Positions 44,601-52,790 of a stretch of 64,000 nucleotides of DNA are shown piece after piece. Position 1 is the stretch's first letter. Each line of letters begins with the position of its first letter. The position numbers and the translations under genes were made by a program. The notes beneath the pieces were generated by a model, which saw only the letters and a list, made by a program, of their open reading frames with translations, was not told where the DNA came from and searched no databases. The DNA lies in NCBI GenBank assembly GCA_036794825.1, contig DAIRGA010000028.1, forward strand, positions 1-64,000, written 5' to 3'. Origin of the DNA: RZYY01 sp036794825. Its GTDB lineage: Bacteria; Bacteroidota; Bacteroidia; Bacteroidales; 4484-276.

Positions 44601-47600
44601 TGCAGCGGTTGCCGAAATTTATACGATGGGTAAGCTGCCCATTCCTTTTGGTTTACCGCACAACATTGGAGCATACATTAAAAACACCGGATATGATACC
44701 CTTTACAACATCCCTGTTCAAATGAATGTAACCGGGAATAACCTGTTTTCAGAATTTGCAGAAATACCCGTGTTAAAGCCTGATTCAGGGGTTGTTGTAA
44801 ATTTTCCGGGGTTTAATCCGGATGTTTTGGGGTTTAACAATGTGAATGTTACCCTTGATTTTACCGATGATTTTACACCAGATAATACCAAAGATTTCAT
44901 CCAGGAAATTACCACCAACCATTACAGTTATTGCGACACAAGCGGAATTCAAAGCGCATTGGGAATGGTGTGGGTTCCAGGTCCCGGATCGCCAAATGCC
45001 CAGTGGCTGGCCAGGTATCATGTAACCGGAACACAGAGTATCCTGGCAGCCAGGATTGGTGTGGGTTACGGTACCGATCACCAGGTTTATGCGATTGTTC
45101 TTGCCCCGGATGGCGAACTGCTTGCACAATCAGAAAACTATCACCTCACTGAAGAAAGCTCCTGGCAATATGTTGATTTTGGGTTTGCAGAACCACCGGT
45201 TGTAACGAACAACGATTTTTATATCGGGCTTTTTCAAACCGAAAGCCCTGTAACATACTTTCCGATTGGTTTTCAGCGAGAGGATCCGATCAGGCCGGGA
45301 GCCTTTTATCATGGAGGATTGAATGGTAACCCAATCGAAAACTCAGGTTCGGCAAGGCTTTGCATCGAAGCAATCACAGGTGAGGCCGAATATTGTACTC
45401 CAAATTTTAATGATCCCTGCAATGTTTATCATTATGTAACAGGATTTCAAACCTTTGGGGCTGTTTCTGACATCGAAAATCTTAATTCAGGCTGTTTTCC
45501 GTATTCTTTATATGAAGAACATACCTTAGTGGTCGAGCCCGGAACTTTCTTCGATTTTGAGGTGGACGGTTCATTTTATCATTCGCAGGTTGAAATTTAT
45601 GCCGACTGGAACTGTGATGGTGACTTTGATGATGATCCTGATATGGCCTTCTTTTCAGGGAGAATAAATGAGGAAGATTTTGAAGACAGGATTTATATAC
45701 CGGCTGATGCTGTGAATGGAGCAAGTCGCCTGAGAATCATAGCCCATTGGGAAGATGATGTTGCGGGTGGTTATCCTTGTGGAAATTTTCAAACTGGTGA
45801 ATGTGAAGATTATCTGCTGAGCATCAATCCGGCAACACCCATGTTTTACCAGTCAGGAACAACCATTCAATGCGACACGCTGCGACCAGCAGGAAGAGAT
45901 GAAACCAACCGTGAAATCATTAAAATACTGCTGAATGTAACAGGCAGCCTCGATCCATTAGTGGTTACTTCCTTCAACCTGTCACCGGAGGGCTGCACCG
46001 ATTTTGACAACGATGTTGACCAGGTAAGAATTTACTATACAGGCAATTACGAAACCTTCTCAACCGACAATCTTTTCGGGACAACAAACGACCTGAACAA
46101 TCCTGTTTCCGGAAATCTGCCGCTGATTTACGGCCCCAATTATTTCTGGGTGACATATACAACCAGCAGCAGTGCAACCCCCGGAAACTACCTTGATGCG
46201 GGCTGTGAAAGCATTACCCTGAACGGAACCGAGACCGTCGTACCCGGGGTGACTTCACCAGAAGGCAGGATTAAAATTGACTATTGCCTGCCACTTTTCT
46301 CCTTTCCCGGTGGGTGTGAAGCAGGAATTGGCTGTCAGGGTTTTTCAACTGCTGGAGGGATTGAAAACATCGATAACCTAAACAATGGCTGCCCGGGAAA
46401 TGAATTAAGCTACTCGGATTTTACCAACCATAAAGTAATCTCGACACCGGGAAGCATAATCACTTTTTATTACTCCACCGATGCCTGGTGGCAGGATGTT
46501 GAGCTGGCCGTGTTGATTGACTGGAACCAGGATATTGATTTTGATGACCCGGGAGAAAGTTATAATTATGTTGTGACAGATTTCATTAATGGCCAGATCA
46601 TCATTCCGGGCGATGCACTTCCCGGAACTACCAGGATGAGGTTGTTGACCTGGCAATATTTGCAGCCAAAAACAGGTGAATCCGGAAACAAGAATTCCTG
46701 GTACTGTGGGCTTTGGTCAGAACAGGGTGAAATCGAAGATTATTCATTTGAAATACAGGAAGCCCCTATTCTGACCCAAACCATTGAAATACCTACCGGT
46801 TGGAACGGTTTTTCGACCTACCTCGAACCGGTAAATAACGATATCCAGTCAATGTTTCTGCCTATTGAAAATCAGTTGGTGATTATCAACGATCACACTC
46901 ATGTTTACTGGCCGGGCGAAAACATCAACACATTTACTGATGGCTGGCACAGCAGCTTTGGTGCACAGATCAAAGTTACCCAATCATCCACGCTACCGGT
47001 CGAAGGAACATTCACAAACCGGATTGCCCAGCTTAATCAGGGATGGAATTTCCTGCCCGTCCTAAGTGAATGTTCCGCCGAAGTGGAAGAGGTTTTCTCT
47101 TTGAACCTGCCCTATCTGAAAATAGTGAAAGACATTGCCGGTACCGGAGTTTACTGGCCTGAATACAACATTAACAACCTGGGTTATCTGTTGCCCGGAA
47201 AAGCATACTTGCTTTATTGGGATACTTACTTTGCATTTCCTGTGGTTTATCCTCAATGCAGCAAGACTACAAGTGTGGCCGAAACGAAACACATTCCGCA
47301 AGAGACTCCCCCCTGGAATCTGCCGGTCAGAACAAAAAACTCCCACATCATTGCAATTCCTGAAATTATCGCCACCACTTTCTCATCCGGCGACTTCATC
47401 GGGGCTTTTACATTGGAGGGCATCTGCGCCGGCTTATCCATCTTCGATAATAAGGCGATGGCTGTTACCCTCTTTGAGGACGACCCACTCACCGTTCAGA
47501 AAGAGGGATTTGCTGAAAATGAACCAATAACGATGAAACTATTTATGACATCAACCAAAGATGAAGTGCCATGCAGAATAGAATACTCGAACAAGGAAAA

Positions 47601-47904
47601 AGGCAGTGGTTTTTGGAAAACCGATGGACTTTCGGTTATCGAAGATATTAATCCACTTGATGGTTCAGAGCTTAATGAAAAGGTGATGGTTTTCCCAAAT
47701 CCTACAAAGAGCAATCTGATGATCAGCGGATTAACAGAAAAGGGTCTGATTGAATTGTTCAATACTGAAGGAAAACTTGTGCTCAGTCAAACAACCACTC
47801 CCGGATTAAATATCCTCCAGGCCAGTTACATCAAAAAGGGTGTTTACCTGCTGAAAATAACCTCCTCTGAGCATGTTCATACGTTTAAGATAGTATTTGA
47901 ATGA
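41677..47904 (+). CDS. Giant mosaic surface protein with T9SS sorting domain
   Basis: Secreted protein of 2075 residues; function unknown. In order: signal peptide (1-31); seven FG-GAP/VCBS-type repeats with Ca-binding-like D-x-[DN]-x-D-G-x-x-D loops (about 45-410); fibronectin III-like domains (about 410-715); a long beta-rich region (about 715-960); Ig-like and beta-sandwich parts (about 985-1235); a GEVED domain (about 1240-1385); a domain like the BNR-associated N-terminal domain (about 1388-1537); a second GEVED (about 1537-1698); a GW/YWP two-part module (about 1702-1863); a GDFIGAF module (about 1878-1988); and a type A sorting domain (about 2005-2075, MVFPNPTKSNLMI ... KKGVYLLKITSSEHVHTFKIVFE). 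The GW and GDFIGAF modules are shared with the protein at 280-3174. Probably anchored on or released from the cell surface; adhesin, scaffold or enzyme-support roles are possible. Confidence 0.9.
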   Translation: MKSLASKSGRGTIVFSVLFYLFISALQTLSAQTFTNINAGFPRFYFSGNLAWGDYDTDGDLDVVMCGDTTSLSPYLTRLYRNDGNNQFTSVESTININSIGDFEWGDCDNDGDPDLLYAVIAGDVYTSSLVIFRNEGNGNFVPETIASFENAYELGDIAWTDWDNDGDLDFVNFPRGYSFFTTITLPPQFFRNTGNGSFQTADIALPPLLFGQIKVGDLNNDGTADIIATGADTAFVFLNQMNDEFTVLPLPADLEYYQGNIDLADYDNDGDLDAAVIGMLVDPYIPYTINVLKNDGTGNFSKITIADFDLFNSDIDFGDYDNDGDPDLIFSGHTGWWFGNPSEPYDKTEFYRNDGNDTFTFEDFGITAYGFGNQEWGDYDNDGRIDLAINGYEPPAIYQSSGFAANTPPDAPENLQINYDLESYCFILSWDPATDAQIPSSGLSYNVRIGTYPGGNDVLSPMARSDGLRLIPETGNAGQNTYFKFFNPPFGQYYWSVQAIDGAFAGSEFSVESTFSAGILPLVTTLPAENVGANSARLKGVIQTAQMQVETGFILGKSNLWSTFQASPGTIPWTTLDTISLSLSSLDTNTTYHYCAFAKIDDGSKEDEYVFGDTLSFATGTNPGIISGDTVTDITFYSARLHGVINPEGLPANVGFEIGVDNTYGIYIPANPSQVSGNEPVSFEACVSGISPDKNYFFRVKAENGNEVLYGKNKIFTTLTRPDENFTFRAGKTENIITEYLDISGSSNLIEFGSSDDAFSSPVDIGFTFNFAGADFNRFILNTNGFIKLGTVPSSDTTQFLNLPDDYVGGNFSSQLFNDVYIISPFNHDLESGTNPAEFRVSTEGDAGSRICTIQFKNLREKTQPPFRQFDNLEFQVKLHETTNVIEFVYGEWQPAFEPIVNRVAMVGLKGAGNQNNQVLSVWKWFENPWSQIEFWDGNYYEDEGWNAFDYSHDPLLMPEPGRTFRFYPKQKQDAAVAEIYTMGKLPIPFGLPHNIGAYIKNTGYDTLYNIPVQMNVTGNNLFSEFAEIPVLKPDSGVVVNFPGFNPDVLGFNNVNVTLDFTDDFTPDNTKDFIQEITTNHYSYCDTSGIQSALGMVWVPGPGSPNAQWLARYHVTGTQSILAARIGVGYGTDHQVYAIVLAPDGELLAQSENYHLTEESSWQYVDFGFAEPPVVTNNDFYIGLFQTESPVTYFPIGFQREDPIRPGAFYHGGLNGNPIENSGSARLCIEAITGEAEYCTPNFNDPCNVYHYVTGFQTFGAVSDIENLNSGCFPYSLYEEHTLVVEPGTFFDFEVDGSFYHSQVEIYADWNCDGDFDDDPDMAFFSGRINEEDFEDRIYIPADAVNGASRLRIIAHWEDDVAGGYPCGNFQTGECEDYLLSINPATPMFYQSGTTIQCDTLRPAGRDETNREIIKILLNVTGSLDPLVVTSFNLSPEGCTDFDNDVDQVRIYYTGNYETFSTDNLFGTTNDLNNPVSGNLPLIYGPNYFWVTYTTSSSATPGNYLDAGCESITLNGTETVVPGVTSPEGRIKIDYCLPLFSFPGGCEAGIGCQGFSTAGGIENIDNLNNGCPGNELSYSDFTNHKVISTPGSIITFYYSTDAWWQDVELAVLIDWNQDIDFDDPGESYNYVVTDFINGQIIIPGDALPGTTRMRLLTWQYLQPKTGESGNKNSWYCGLWSEQGEIEDYSFEIQEAPILTQTIEIPTGWNGFSTYLEPVNNDIQSMFLPIENQLVIINDHTHVYWPGENINTFTDGWHSSFGAQIKVTQSSTLPVEGTFTNRIAQLNQGWNFLPVLSECSAEVEEVFSLNLPYLKIVKDIAGTGVYWPEYNINNLGYLLPGKAYLLYWDTYFAFPVVYPQCSKTTSVAETKHIPQETPPWNLPVRTKNSHIIAIPEIIATTFSSGDFIGAFTLEGICAGLSIFDNKAMAVTLFEDDPLTVQKEGFAENEPITMKLFMTSTKDEVPCRIEYSNKEKGSGFWKTDGLSVIEDINPLDGSELNEKVMVFPNPTKSNLMISGLTEKGLIELFNTEGKLVLSQTTTPGLNILQASYIKKGVYLLKITSSEHVHTFKIVFE

Positions 47905-47964
47905 TTCTGGATTCTGCTGAAAAGGCTTTCTTTGTTTCAAATGATTAATAAATAACTTTTTCAA

Positions 47965-48687
47965 TTGGCTAAAAAATCATACTTCCTCATCAGCCGGCGC
48001 GAGCGCTGGGGATTGACCTGGACAGGCTGGTTGCTGCTCATGTTTCTGCACGCAGCCTTCATGGCTTTCTTCACTTTCAGGATTGTGCCTTTTCTTTCCG
48101 CCGAAAACCCCAACAAATCCAAAGTCGTGGTACTGGAAGGCTATGTTGAGGATTGGGCTTATCCGGAAATCATTAGCCGGATTGATCAGATCAAACCCGA
48201 TCTCATCATCACCACCGGAACGTCGCTTGATCAGGGTTTCTATCTCAGTGGCATCCCTTCAACGGCTTACCTTACGGCCAGATCTCTGATAAAACTTGGG
48301 GTTGACTCCTCCCTCATTCACATTGTCCCGGTTGAACCCGATGTTCTGGTCAACCGCACCTACAATTCGGCCATTGTGGTGAGAAAATGGCTGGAACAAC
48401 ACCATCCGGAGGCACGCAGCCTGAACCTGATCTCCACGGCCGTGCATGCCCGTCGCAGCCACTATCTTTTCCATCTGGTAATGGAGCCCGACATCGCAAC
48501 TGGTAACATCGTAATTCCCCCGAAATATTTCGACGCCGGCAACTGGTTCAAAACCAGCCGGGGATTCAGGGTAGTAATCTCCGAAACCATCGCCTGGCTT
48601 TATGTAAGGCTCTTTTTCGGGCCTGATACAGAAAAGGATTTAGGCCGGAAAACAAAAGCCATGCAGGGTTGTTTAATCAGCACTTAA
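47965..48687 (+). CDS. YdcF/SanA-like (DUF218) membrane protein
   Basis: Protein of 240 residues. One N-terminal membrane helix (about 17-42), then a DUF218-like domain: VVVLEGYVEDWAYPEIISRI, LIITTGTSLDQG, GVDSSLIHIVPVEPDVLVNRTYNSAIVVRKWL and ISTAVHARRSHYLF. The family works in envelope or peptidoglycan/polysaccharide metabolism, with unclear chemistry. Translation seems to begin at TTG 47965; no in-frame ATG exists before the helix. It lies 10 bases before the flavodoxin gene. Confidence 0.7.
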   Translation: MAKKSYFLISRRERWGLTWTGWLLLMFLHAAFMAFFTFRIVPFLSAENPNKSKVVVLEGYVEDWAYPEIISRIDQIKPDLIITTGTSLDQGFYLSGIPSTAYLTARSLIKLGVDSSLIHIVPVEPDVLVNRTYNSAIVVRKWLEQHHPEARSLNLISTAVHARRSHYLFHLVMEPDIATGNIVIPPKYFDAGNWFKTSRGFRVVISETIAWLYVRLFFGPDTEKDLGRKTKAMQGCLIST

Positions 48688-48697
48688 CAGATTAAAA

Positions 48698-49201
48698 ATG
48701 AAAAAAATCGGGATATTTTACGGTTCAACTTTAGGGTACACCAAATCGGTCGCCGAACTAATCAAACGAGCGCTGGGTGATGACAACGCAGACATTTTCA
48801 ATATCGACACTGCCAGAACCTCTGATGTGAGCAATTACGACAGGCTGATTTTTGGAACCTCCACCTGGGGTGTGGGCGAGATGCAGGAAGATTGGGAGAA
48901 ATTTGCCCAGATGCTCGAAAGCGTTGACCTGACATCCAAAAAACTGGCACTTTTCGGGACCGGAGATCAAAAACAATGGCCCGACAGCTTTGTGAACGGG
49001 CTTGGCGCCTTGTACCATCGTTTCAAAGATCGTTGCGAAATTGTTGGATTCACCTCCACACAAGAGTATAATTTCGATATATCGCTGGCCACCAGAGATG
49101 GAAGATTTGTCGGGCTGGCCATTGACAATGTTAATCAACCCGACCTCACATCCACCCGAATCGACCATTGGGTAAAGCAGTTGCAGGCTGAGTTCAATTA
49201 A
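48698..49201 (+). CDS. Long-chain flavodoxin
   Basis: FMN electron carrier of 167 residues. The phosphate loop IFYGSTLGYTKSVAELI starts at residue 5; FGTSTWGVGEMQEDW and LFGTGDQKQWPDSFVNGLG give the FMN-contacting loops; the extra loop near 115-140 (STQEYNFDISLATRDGRFVGLAIDNVNQ) marks the long-chain FldA/NifF type. Cytoplasmic; redox partner unknown. It is closely followed by the ICMT-like gene. Confidence 0.94.
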   Translation: MKKIGIFYGSTLGYTKSVAELIKRALGDDNADIFNIDTARTSDVSNYDRLIFGTSTWGVGEMQEDWEKFAQMLESVDLTSKKLALFGTGDQKQWPDSFVNGLGALYHRFKDRCEIVGFTSTQEYNFDISLATRDGRFVGLAIDNVNQPDLTSTRIDHWVKQLQAEFN

Positions 49202-49225
49202 CCGGTGCTCATTGAAAATCATCGG

Positions 49226-49792
49226 ATGTCAATTCAAAAAATAGTAGTGATCGCAGCAGCCGTGGGGCTTACCTTCAAACTCCTGCAGGTGGTTTTTATG
49301 GTGAAAAAGGCAGGCGGCGAGTTGTACGGGAGGCCTGTTCTCCCGGGTTATTGGGTGCTATTTGCCAAGTTTGCCATTATCCTGCCCTTTGTATCCGCGC
49401 TGAGCCATACGGTGGGCAATATCCCTCAAAATACTGACCTGCCCCGCATTTTAGTCCATTTTGGTACCGTTGTTATGGTTGCGGCAACCATTTTCCTGGT
49501 TCTTTCACTGGATCATTTAGGTCGTTTTACCAAAATGGGTCTTCCCGTGAAAGATACCATACGGCTGCAAACGGCTGGAATTTACCGGTTTAGCCGTAAT
49601 CCGATGTACCTCGGTCTCATTTTGCTGGCCATCGCTTCCGTGCTGATGGTTCCCGATATTTTGAGCATTATTTCCGGCATTACCGGCATTATCCTGCACC
49701 ACCTGATCATCCTGAGGGAAGAGCATTTTCTGAAGGGAAGATTTGGCCAGGAATACATTGATTATCAATCCAAAACAAGAAGATATCTTTAA
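49226..49792 (+). CDS. Isoprenylcysteine carboxyl methyltransferase-like membrane protein
   Basis: Membrane protein of 188 residues with four to five helices. The C-terminal part has the ICMT/PEMT-type motif GIYRFSRNPMYLGLILL and then ILREEHFLKGRFGQEYIDYQSKTRRYL, typical of bacterial methyltransferase-family proteins that use SAM. Substrate unknown. ATG 49226 is preferred over a GTG at 49205. Confidence 0.83.
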   Translation: MSIQKIVVIAAAVGLTFKLLQVVFMVKKAGGELYGRPVLPGYWVLFAKFAIILPFVSALSHTVGNIPQNTDLPRILVHFGTVVMVAATIFLVLSLDHLGRFTKMGLPVKDTIRLQTAGIYRFSRNPMYLGLILLAIASVLMVPDILSIISGITGIILHHLIILREEHFLKGRFGQEYIDYQSKTRRYL

Positions 49793-49814
49793 TCATACAT
49801 CAAAATCTGTTACC

Positions 49815-50219
49815 ATGACCACATCTACCATAGAGTATATCGGCGATTTGCGCACCCGGCTCACCCACACCCGCTCCGGTCAGGAGTTCATTACCGATGC
49901 CCCACCCGACAATCAGGGTAAAGGAGAGGCATTTTCGCCCACCGATCTGCTGGCCACATCGCTGGGCGCCTGCGCTGTAACCATCATTGGAATTGCAGCC
50001 CGCACGCATGGGTTCAGTATTGATGGTACCAGGATCAACATCACCAAGATTATGGCCTCCAACCCGCGAAGGGTGAGCGAGATACAGGTGGAGTTTAATT
50101 TTCCGAAAAACGATTACACCGAAAAGCAAAAAACCATCATCCGGCAATCGGCACTTACCTGCCCGGTGTTCCAGAGTTTGCACCCTGATCTGACAAAGAG
50201 GCTCGAATTTAATTTTTAG
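49815..50219 (+). CDS. OsmC-family protein
   Basis: Protein of 134 residues of the OsmC/Ohr fold, whose members reduce organic or inorganic hydroperoxides. The two redox Cys are Cys53 in LATSLGACAVTIIG and Cys116 in QSALTCPVFQSLHPD; FSPTDLLATSLG is also typical. ATG 49815 starts the family-like sequence; an ORF extension from 49743 overlaps the previous gene and lacks homology. Cytoplasmic. Confidence 0.92.
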   Translation: MTTSTIEYIGDLRTRLTHTRSGQEFITDAPPDNQGKGEAFSPTDLLATSLGACAVTIIGIAARTHGFSIDGTRINITKIMASNPRRVSEIQVEFNFPKNDYTEKQKTIIRQSALTCPVFQSLHPDLTKRLEFNF

Positions 50220-50241
50220 GGAAAATCCAAAAACCGGGTCG

Positions 50242-50694
50242 TTACTCTTTGTTCCTGGTGTCCATCAGAATGGTTACCGGCCCGTCGTTGACCAGCGAAA
50301 TCTGCATCATTGCCCCAAATTGGCCGGTTTGAACGCGTTTTTGGATATCCGATTCCAGTTGTTTAATGAATTTCTCATACAACGGAATGGCAGTTTCGGG
50401 GCGGGCTGCCCGGATGTAGGATGGCCGGTTTCCCTTTTTTGTGCTGGCATGCAGCGTAAACTGACTTACGAGCAGTACCTCGCCATCCACCTCGGTCACC
50501 GACCGGTTCATCACCCCATTTTCATCATCAAAAACCCTGAGTCTCGAAATTTTCCCGCTCAGCCATTCGATGTCCTGCTGATCGTCGGCCTCTTCGATTC
50601 CCAGCAGCACGAGCAGCCCCTGTTTAATGGCGCCGGTTGTCTGGCCACCGATGGTTACAGATGCCTGTGCAACTCGCTGAATTACTGCCCTCAT
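50242..50694 (-). CDS. dtd: D-aminoacyl-tRNA deacylase Dtd
   Basis: Protein of 150 residues that removes D-amino acids (and glycine) mischarged on tRNAs. All key motifs are present: MRAVIQRV at the N-terminus, SQFTLHAST (about 77-85) and NDGPVTILMDT (about 137-147; the Gly-cis-Pro motif). Full length, ATG at 50694. It is divergent from pdxJ and convergent with the OsmC gene. Confidence 0.97.
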   Translation of the reverse strand: MRAVIQRVAQASVTIGGQTTGAIKQGLLVLLGIEEADDQQDIEWLSGKISRLRVFDDENGVMNRSVTEVDGEVLLVSQFTLHASTKKGNRPSYIRAARPETAIPLYEKFIKQLESDIQKRVQTGQFGAMMQISLVNDGPVTILMDTRNKE

Positions 50695-50738
50695 AGTCTG
50701 ATTTTGACTGGATTTCGGGCGGCAAACTTAGTAATTAT

Positions 50739-50746
50739 TACATTTG
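50739..50746 (+). promoter_or_regulatory. Bacteroidetes -7 box (TACATTTG) for pdxJ
   Basis: Exact TAnnTTTG match 15 bases before ATG 50762, implying a very short leader. It lies in the dtd-pdxJ divergent gap. Confidence 0.55.
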
Positions 50747-50761
50747 CAAAAAACAGGAGTT

Positions 50762-51475
50762 ATGGCAAGATTAAGCGTTAACATCAACAAAATAGCCACT
50801 TTGCGCAATGCCCGCGGGGGCAATATGCCGGATGTGATTAAAGCAGCGGTGGATTGCGAGCGTTTCGGGGCGCAGGGCATCACCGTTCATCCCCGACCCG
50901 ACGAACGACATATCCGCCGGCAGGATGTTTTCGATCTGCGGCCGGTGGTAAAAACCGAATTCAACATCGAGGGTTATCCTTCGGAAGATTTCATCAGGCT
51001 GGTGATTGCCGTTAAGCCTGAGCAGATTACGCTGGTTCCTGATCCTCCCGAAGTACTCACCTCCAATGCAGGCTGGGACACGATAACCCACGAGAAATTC
51101 CTGGTGGAGGTAATCAGCGAGTTTCACCGCCATGGAATCCGCACCTCCATTTTCATCGAGACCAATGCAAAGATGATTGAGCGCGCTGCAAAAACCGGAA
51201 CCGACCGCGTGGAACTTTACACCGAGAGCTATGCTAAAAATTATCCCATGAACAGGGAGGCGGCGGTTGCGCCATTTGCCGAAGCAGCCCAGGTGGCCGA
51301 AAAGGTTGGTCTGGGATTGAATGCCGGTCATGATCTAAGTCTGGAAAATCTCCAATTCTTTGCCCAAAACATACCCAACCTGCTCGAGGTTTCCATCGGC
51401 CACGCATTGATCTGCGACGCCCTCTATCTTGGTCTCGAAAATACCATCAGACTCTATCTTAACCAGTTGCGATAA
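50762..51475 (+). CDS. pdxJ: PdxJ, pyridoxine 5'-phosphate synthase
   Basis: Cytoplasmic enzyme of 237 residues condensing 3-amino-2-oxopropyl phosphate and 1-deoxyxylulose 5-phosphate in vitamin B6 synthesis. Family hallmarks: LSVNINKIATLRNARGG, GITVHPRPDERHIRRQDV, FNIEGYPSEDF, TLVPDPPEVLTSNAGWD, GTDRVELYTESYA, GLNAGHDLSLENL and EVSIGHALI. ATG 50762 is favoured over the in-frame ATG six codons upstream because the -7 box would lie in that extension. Confidence 0.97.
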   Translation: MARLSVNINKIATLRNARGGNMPDVIKAAVDCERFGAQGITVHPRPDERHIRRQDVFDLRPVVKTEFNIEGYPSEDFIRLVIAVKPEQITLVPDPPEVLTSNAGWDTITHEKFLVEVISEFHRHGIRTSIFIETNAKMIERAAKTGTDRVELYTESYAKNYPMNREAAVAPFAEAAQVAEKVGLGLNAGHDLSLENLQFFAQNIPNLLEVSIGHALICDALYLGLENTIRLYLNQLR

Positions 51476-51650
51476 TGTTACCGGCCTGAAAACACCCTGA
51501 CAGTTAAATAATAACTCCCAAGAACTTCAGGTAATCATTGATTCTGATCCTTTCTGATCTCTGCCTCCGAATTCTTCCAAACTTTCCCGGATGCGGTTTG
51601 TTTATCTTCAGAGTTTTTGCCCATAAACAAAAAATCCAGGTTTTAATGAA

Positions 51651-52091
51651 ATGAAAATCCGACTGGAAACCATAGTAAACATCCCTTTTGCAAAAGTTGC
51701 CGGAAATTTCGACCGCAGGCTTTTTGAATATCTGCTCCCGCCAAAAGCGGTTGCAAGGTTGGTGCGTTATGATGGTTCGCGTCCCGGCAATCTTGTGCAT
51801 ATCCGGTTCGGTCTGCCTTACGGCGCCGATTGGATTTCCGAAATCGCCGGCCGCAACGAAAATGACACGCTGTTAGAATTTGTGGATGTGGGAAAAGTAC
51901 TTCCTTTCGGACTGAAAAAATGGCGGCATCAGCATCTGGTTATGAAAATTGACGACAAAACCACACGGATTGTGGATGATATACAGTTTTCGACCTACTG
52001 CAAATTGTTCGACTGGCTGGTTTATCCGGTGTTGTTTCTGGCATTTTATCCCCGAAAAAAACAATACAAACTTTACTATCACCAAAAATGA
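51651..52091 (+). CDS. SRPBCC (START/polyketide cyclase-like) domain protein
   Basis: Protein of 146 residues with the layout of a SRPBCC ligand-binding protein: an N-terminal strand (IRLETIVNIPFAKVAGNF), WISEIAGRNENDTLLEFVDVGKVLPFGLKKWRHQHLVMKIDDKTTRIVDDIQFST, and a long C-terminal helix. Such proteins hold hydrophobic ligands. It opens a plus-strand run of small membrane and carotenoid genes and overlaps the next gene by 4 bases (ATGA). Ligand unknown. I see no clear promoter box in 51476-51650. Confidence 0.75.
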   Translation: MKIRLETIVNIPFAKVAGNFDRRLFEYLLPPKAVARLVRYDGSRPGNLVHIRFGLPYGADWISEIAGRNENDTLLEFVDVGKVLPFGLKKWRHQHLVMKIDDKTTRIVDDIQFSTYCKLFDWLVYPVLFLAFYPRKKQYKLYYHQK

Positions 52092-52423
52092 GAACCGCAA
52101 GAATCCTGGCCATTTCGGGCACACTTATCATGTTTTTCACCCTCGTTTACGGGTTTGTTTATGGTGATTTTTTGGCCGAAGGAAGCATCCTGACATCGTT
52201 GGTTTGGGGCCGGGTCAGCTTGATAGATGTTTATGTTGGCTTTTCGATGGTGGGCGCCTGGGCGGCTTTCCGGGAAAATAATCTTTGGCGATCAGTTGTC
52301 TGGATTCTTGGATTTTTCGTCATCGGAAACCTCCTTGCCTGCATCTACATCTGGATTCAGATCGAGCGCTCAGGGGGCGACTGGAGAAAGTTTTGGTTTG
52401 GAAACAGAATCGTAAATAATTAA
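52088..52423 (+). CDS. Three-helix membrane protein, DUF1475-like
   Basis: Protein of 111 residues with three hydrophobic helices (about 5-25, 45-63, 69-93). The pattern LVWGRVSLIDVYVGFSMVGAWAAFREN followed by GNLLACIYIWIQ resembles DUF1475, a family without known function; this assignment is from memory and tentative. Its ATG overlaps the stop of the SRPBCC gene, suggesting the two are made together. Confidence 0.65.
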   Translation: MRTARILAISGTLIMFFTLVYGFVYGDFLAEGSILTSLVWGRVSLIDVYVGFSMVGAWAAFRENNLWRSVVWILGFFVIGNLLACIYIWIQIERSGGDWRKFWFGNRIVNN

Positions 52424-52436
52424 AAAAGATACAGAT

Positions 52437-52703
52437 ATGGACACTACAAGCTGGCGTGAAGTCACTTATAACAACAAATTCGACGGAACGGTAAAATTCA
52501 TCCGGAACATGCGTCAAAACGATCCGACATTCACCATAAACGACCTCGAGGGTATGCTGCAAAGCGAGTATGCACGCGAAGGACTTGCCTGGGATGGCCG
52601 CGGCGAGGTGGTGGAAATTTCCATCCAGGCCACCATCGCAGCCATTCAACAGGAGCTTTTGCTTTGGAAAAAAGATATCGAGATCAAAGTTTCTTTGCCT
52701 TAA
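52437..52703 (+). CDS. Small soluble protein of unknown function, 88 residues
   Basis: Protein of 88 residues without signal or membrane segment. It is predicted to be mainly helical with an acidic middle (NDLEGMLQSEYAREGLAWDGRGEVVEISIQATIAAIQQELL). Family not recognised. ATG 52437 lies 13 bases after the DUF1475-like gene, so it is probably in the same transcript. Confidence 0.65.
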   Translation: MDTTSWREVTYNNKFDGTVKFIRNMRQNDPTFTINDLEGMLQSEYAREGLAWDGRGEVVEISIQATIAAIQQELLLWKKDIEIKVSLP

Positions 52704-52790
52704 ATAACTTATTGTCAGTTCTTTGCTCATTCCCAATCACCGGATTTGCTTCATGCCATGAACTGACATCATTAATTAAAGCTTTAAAAA

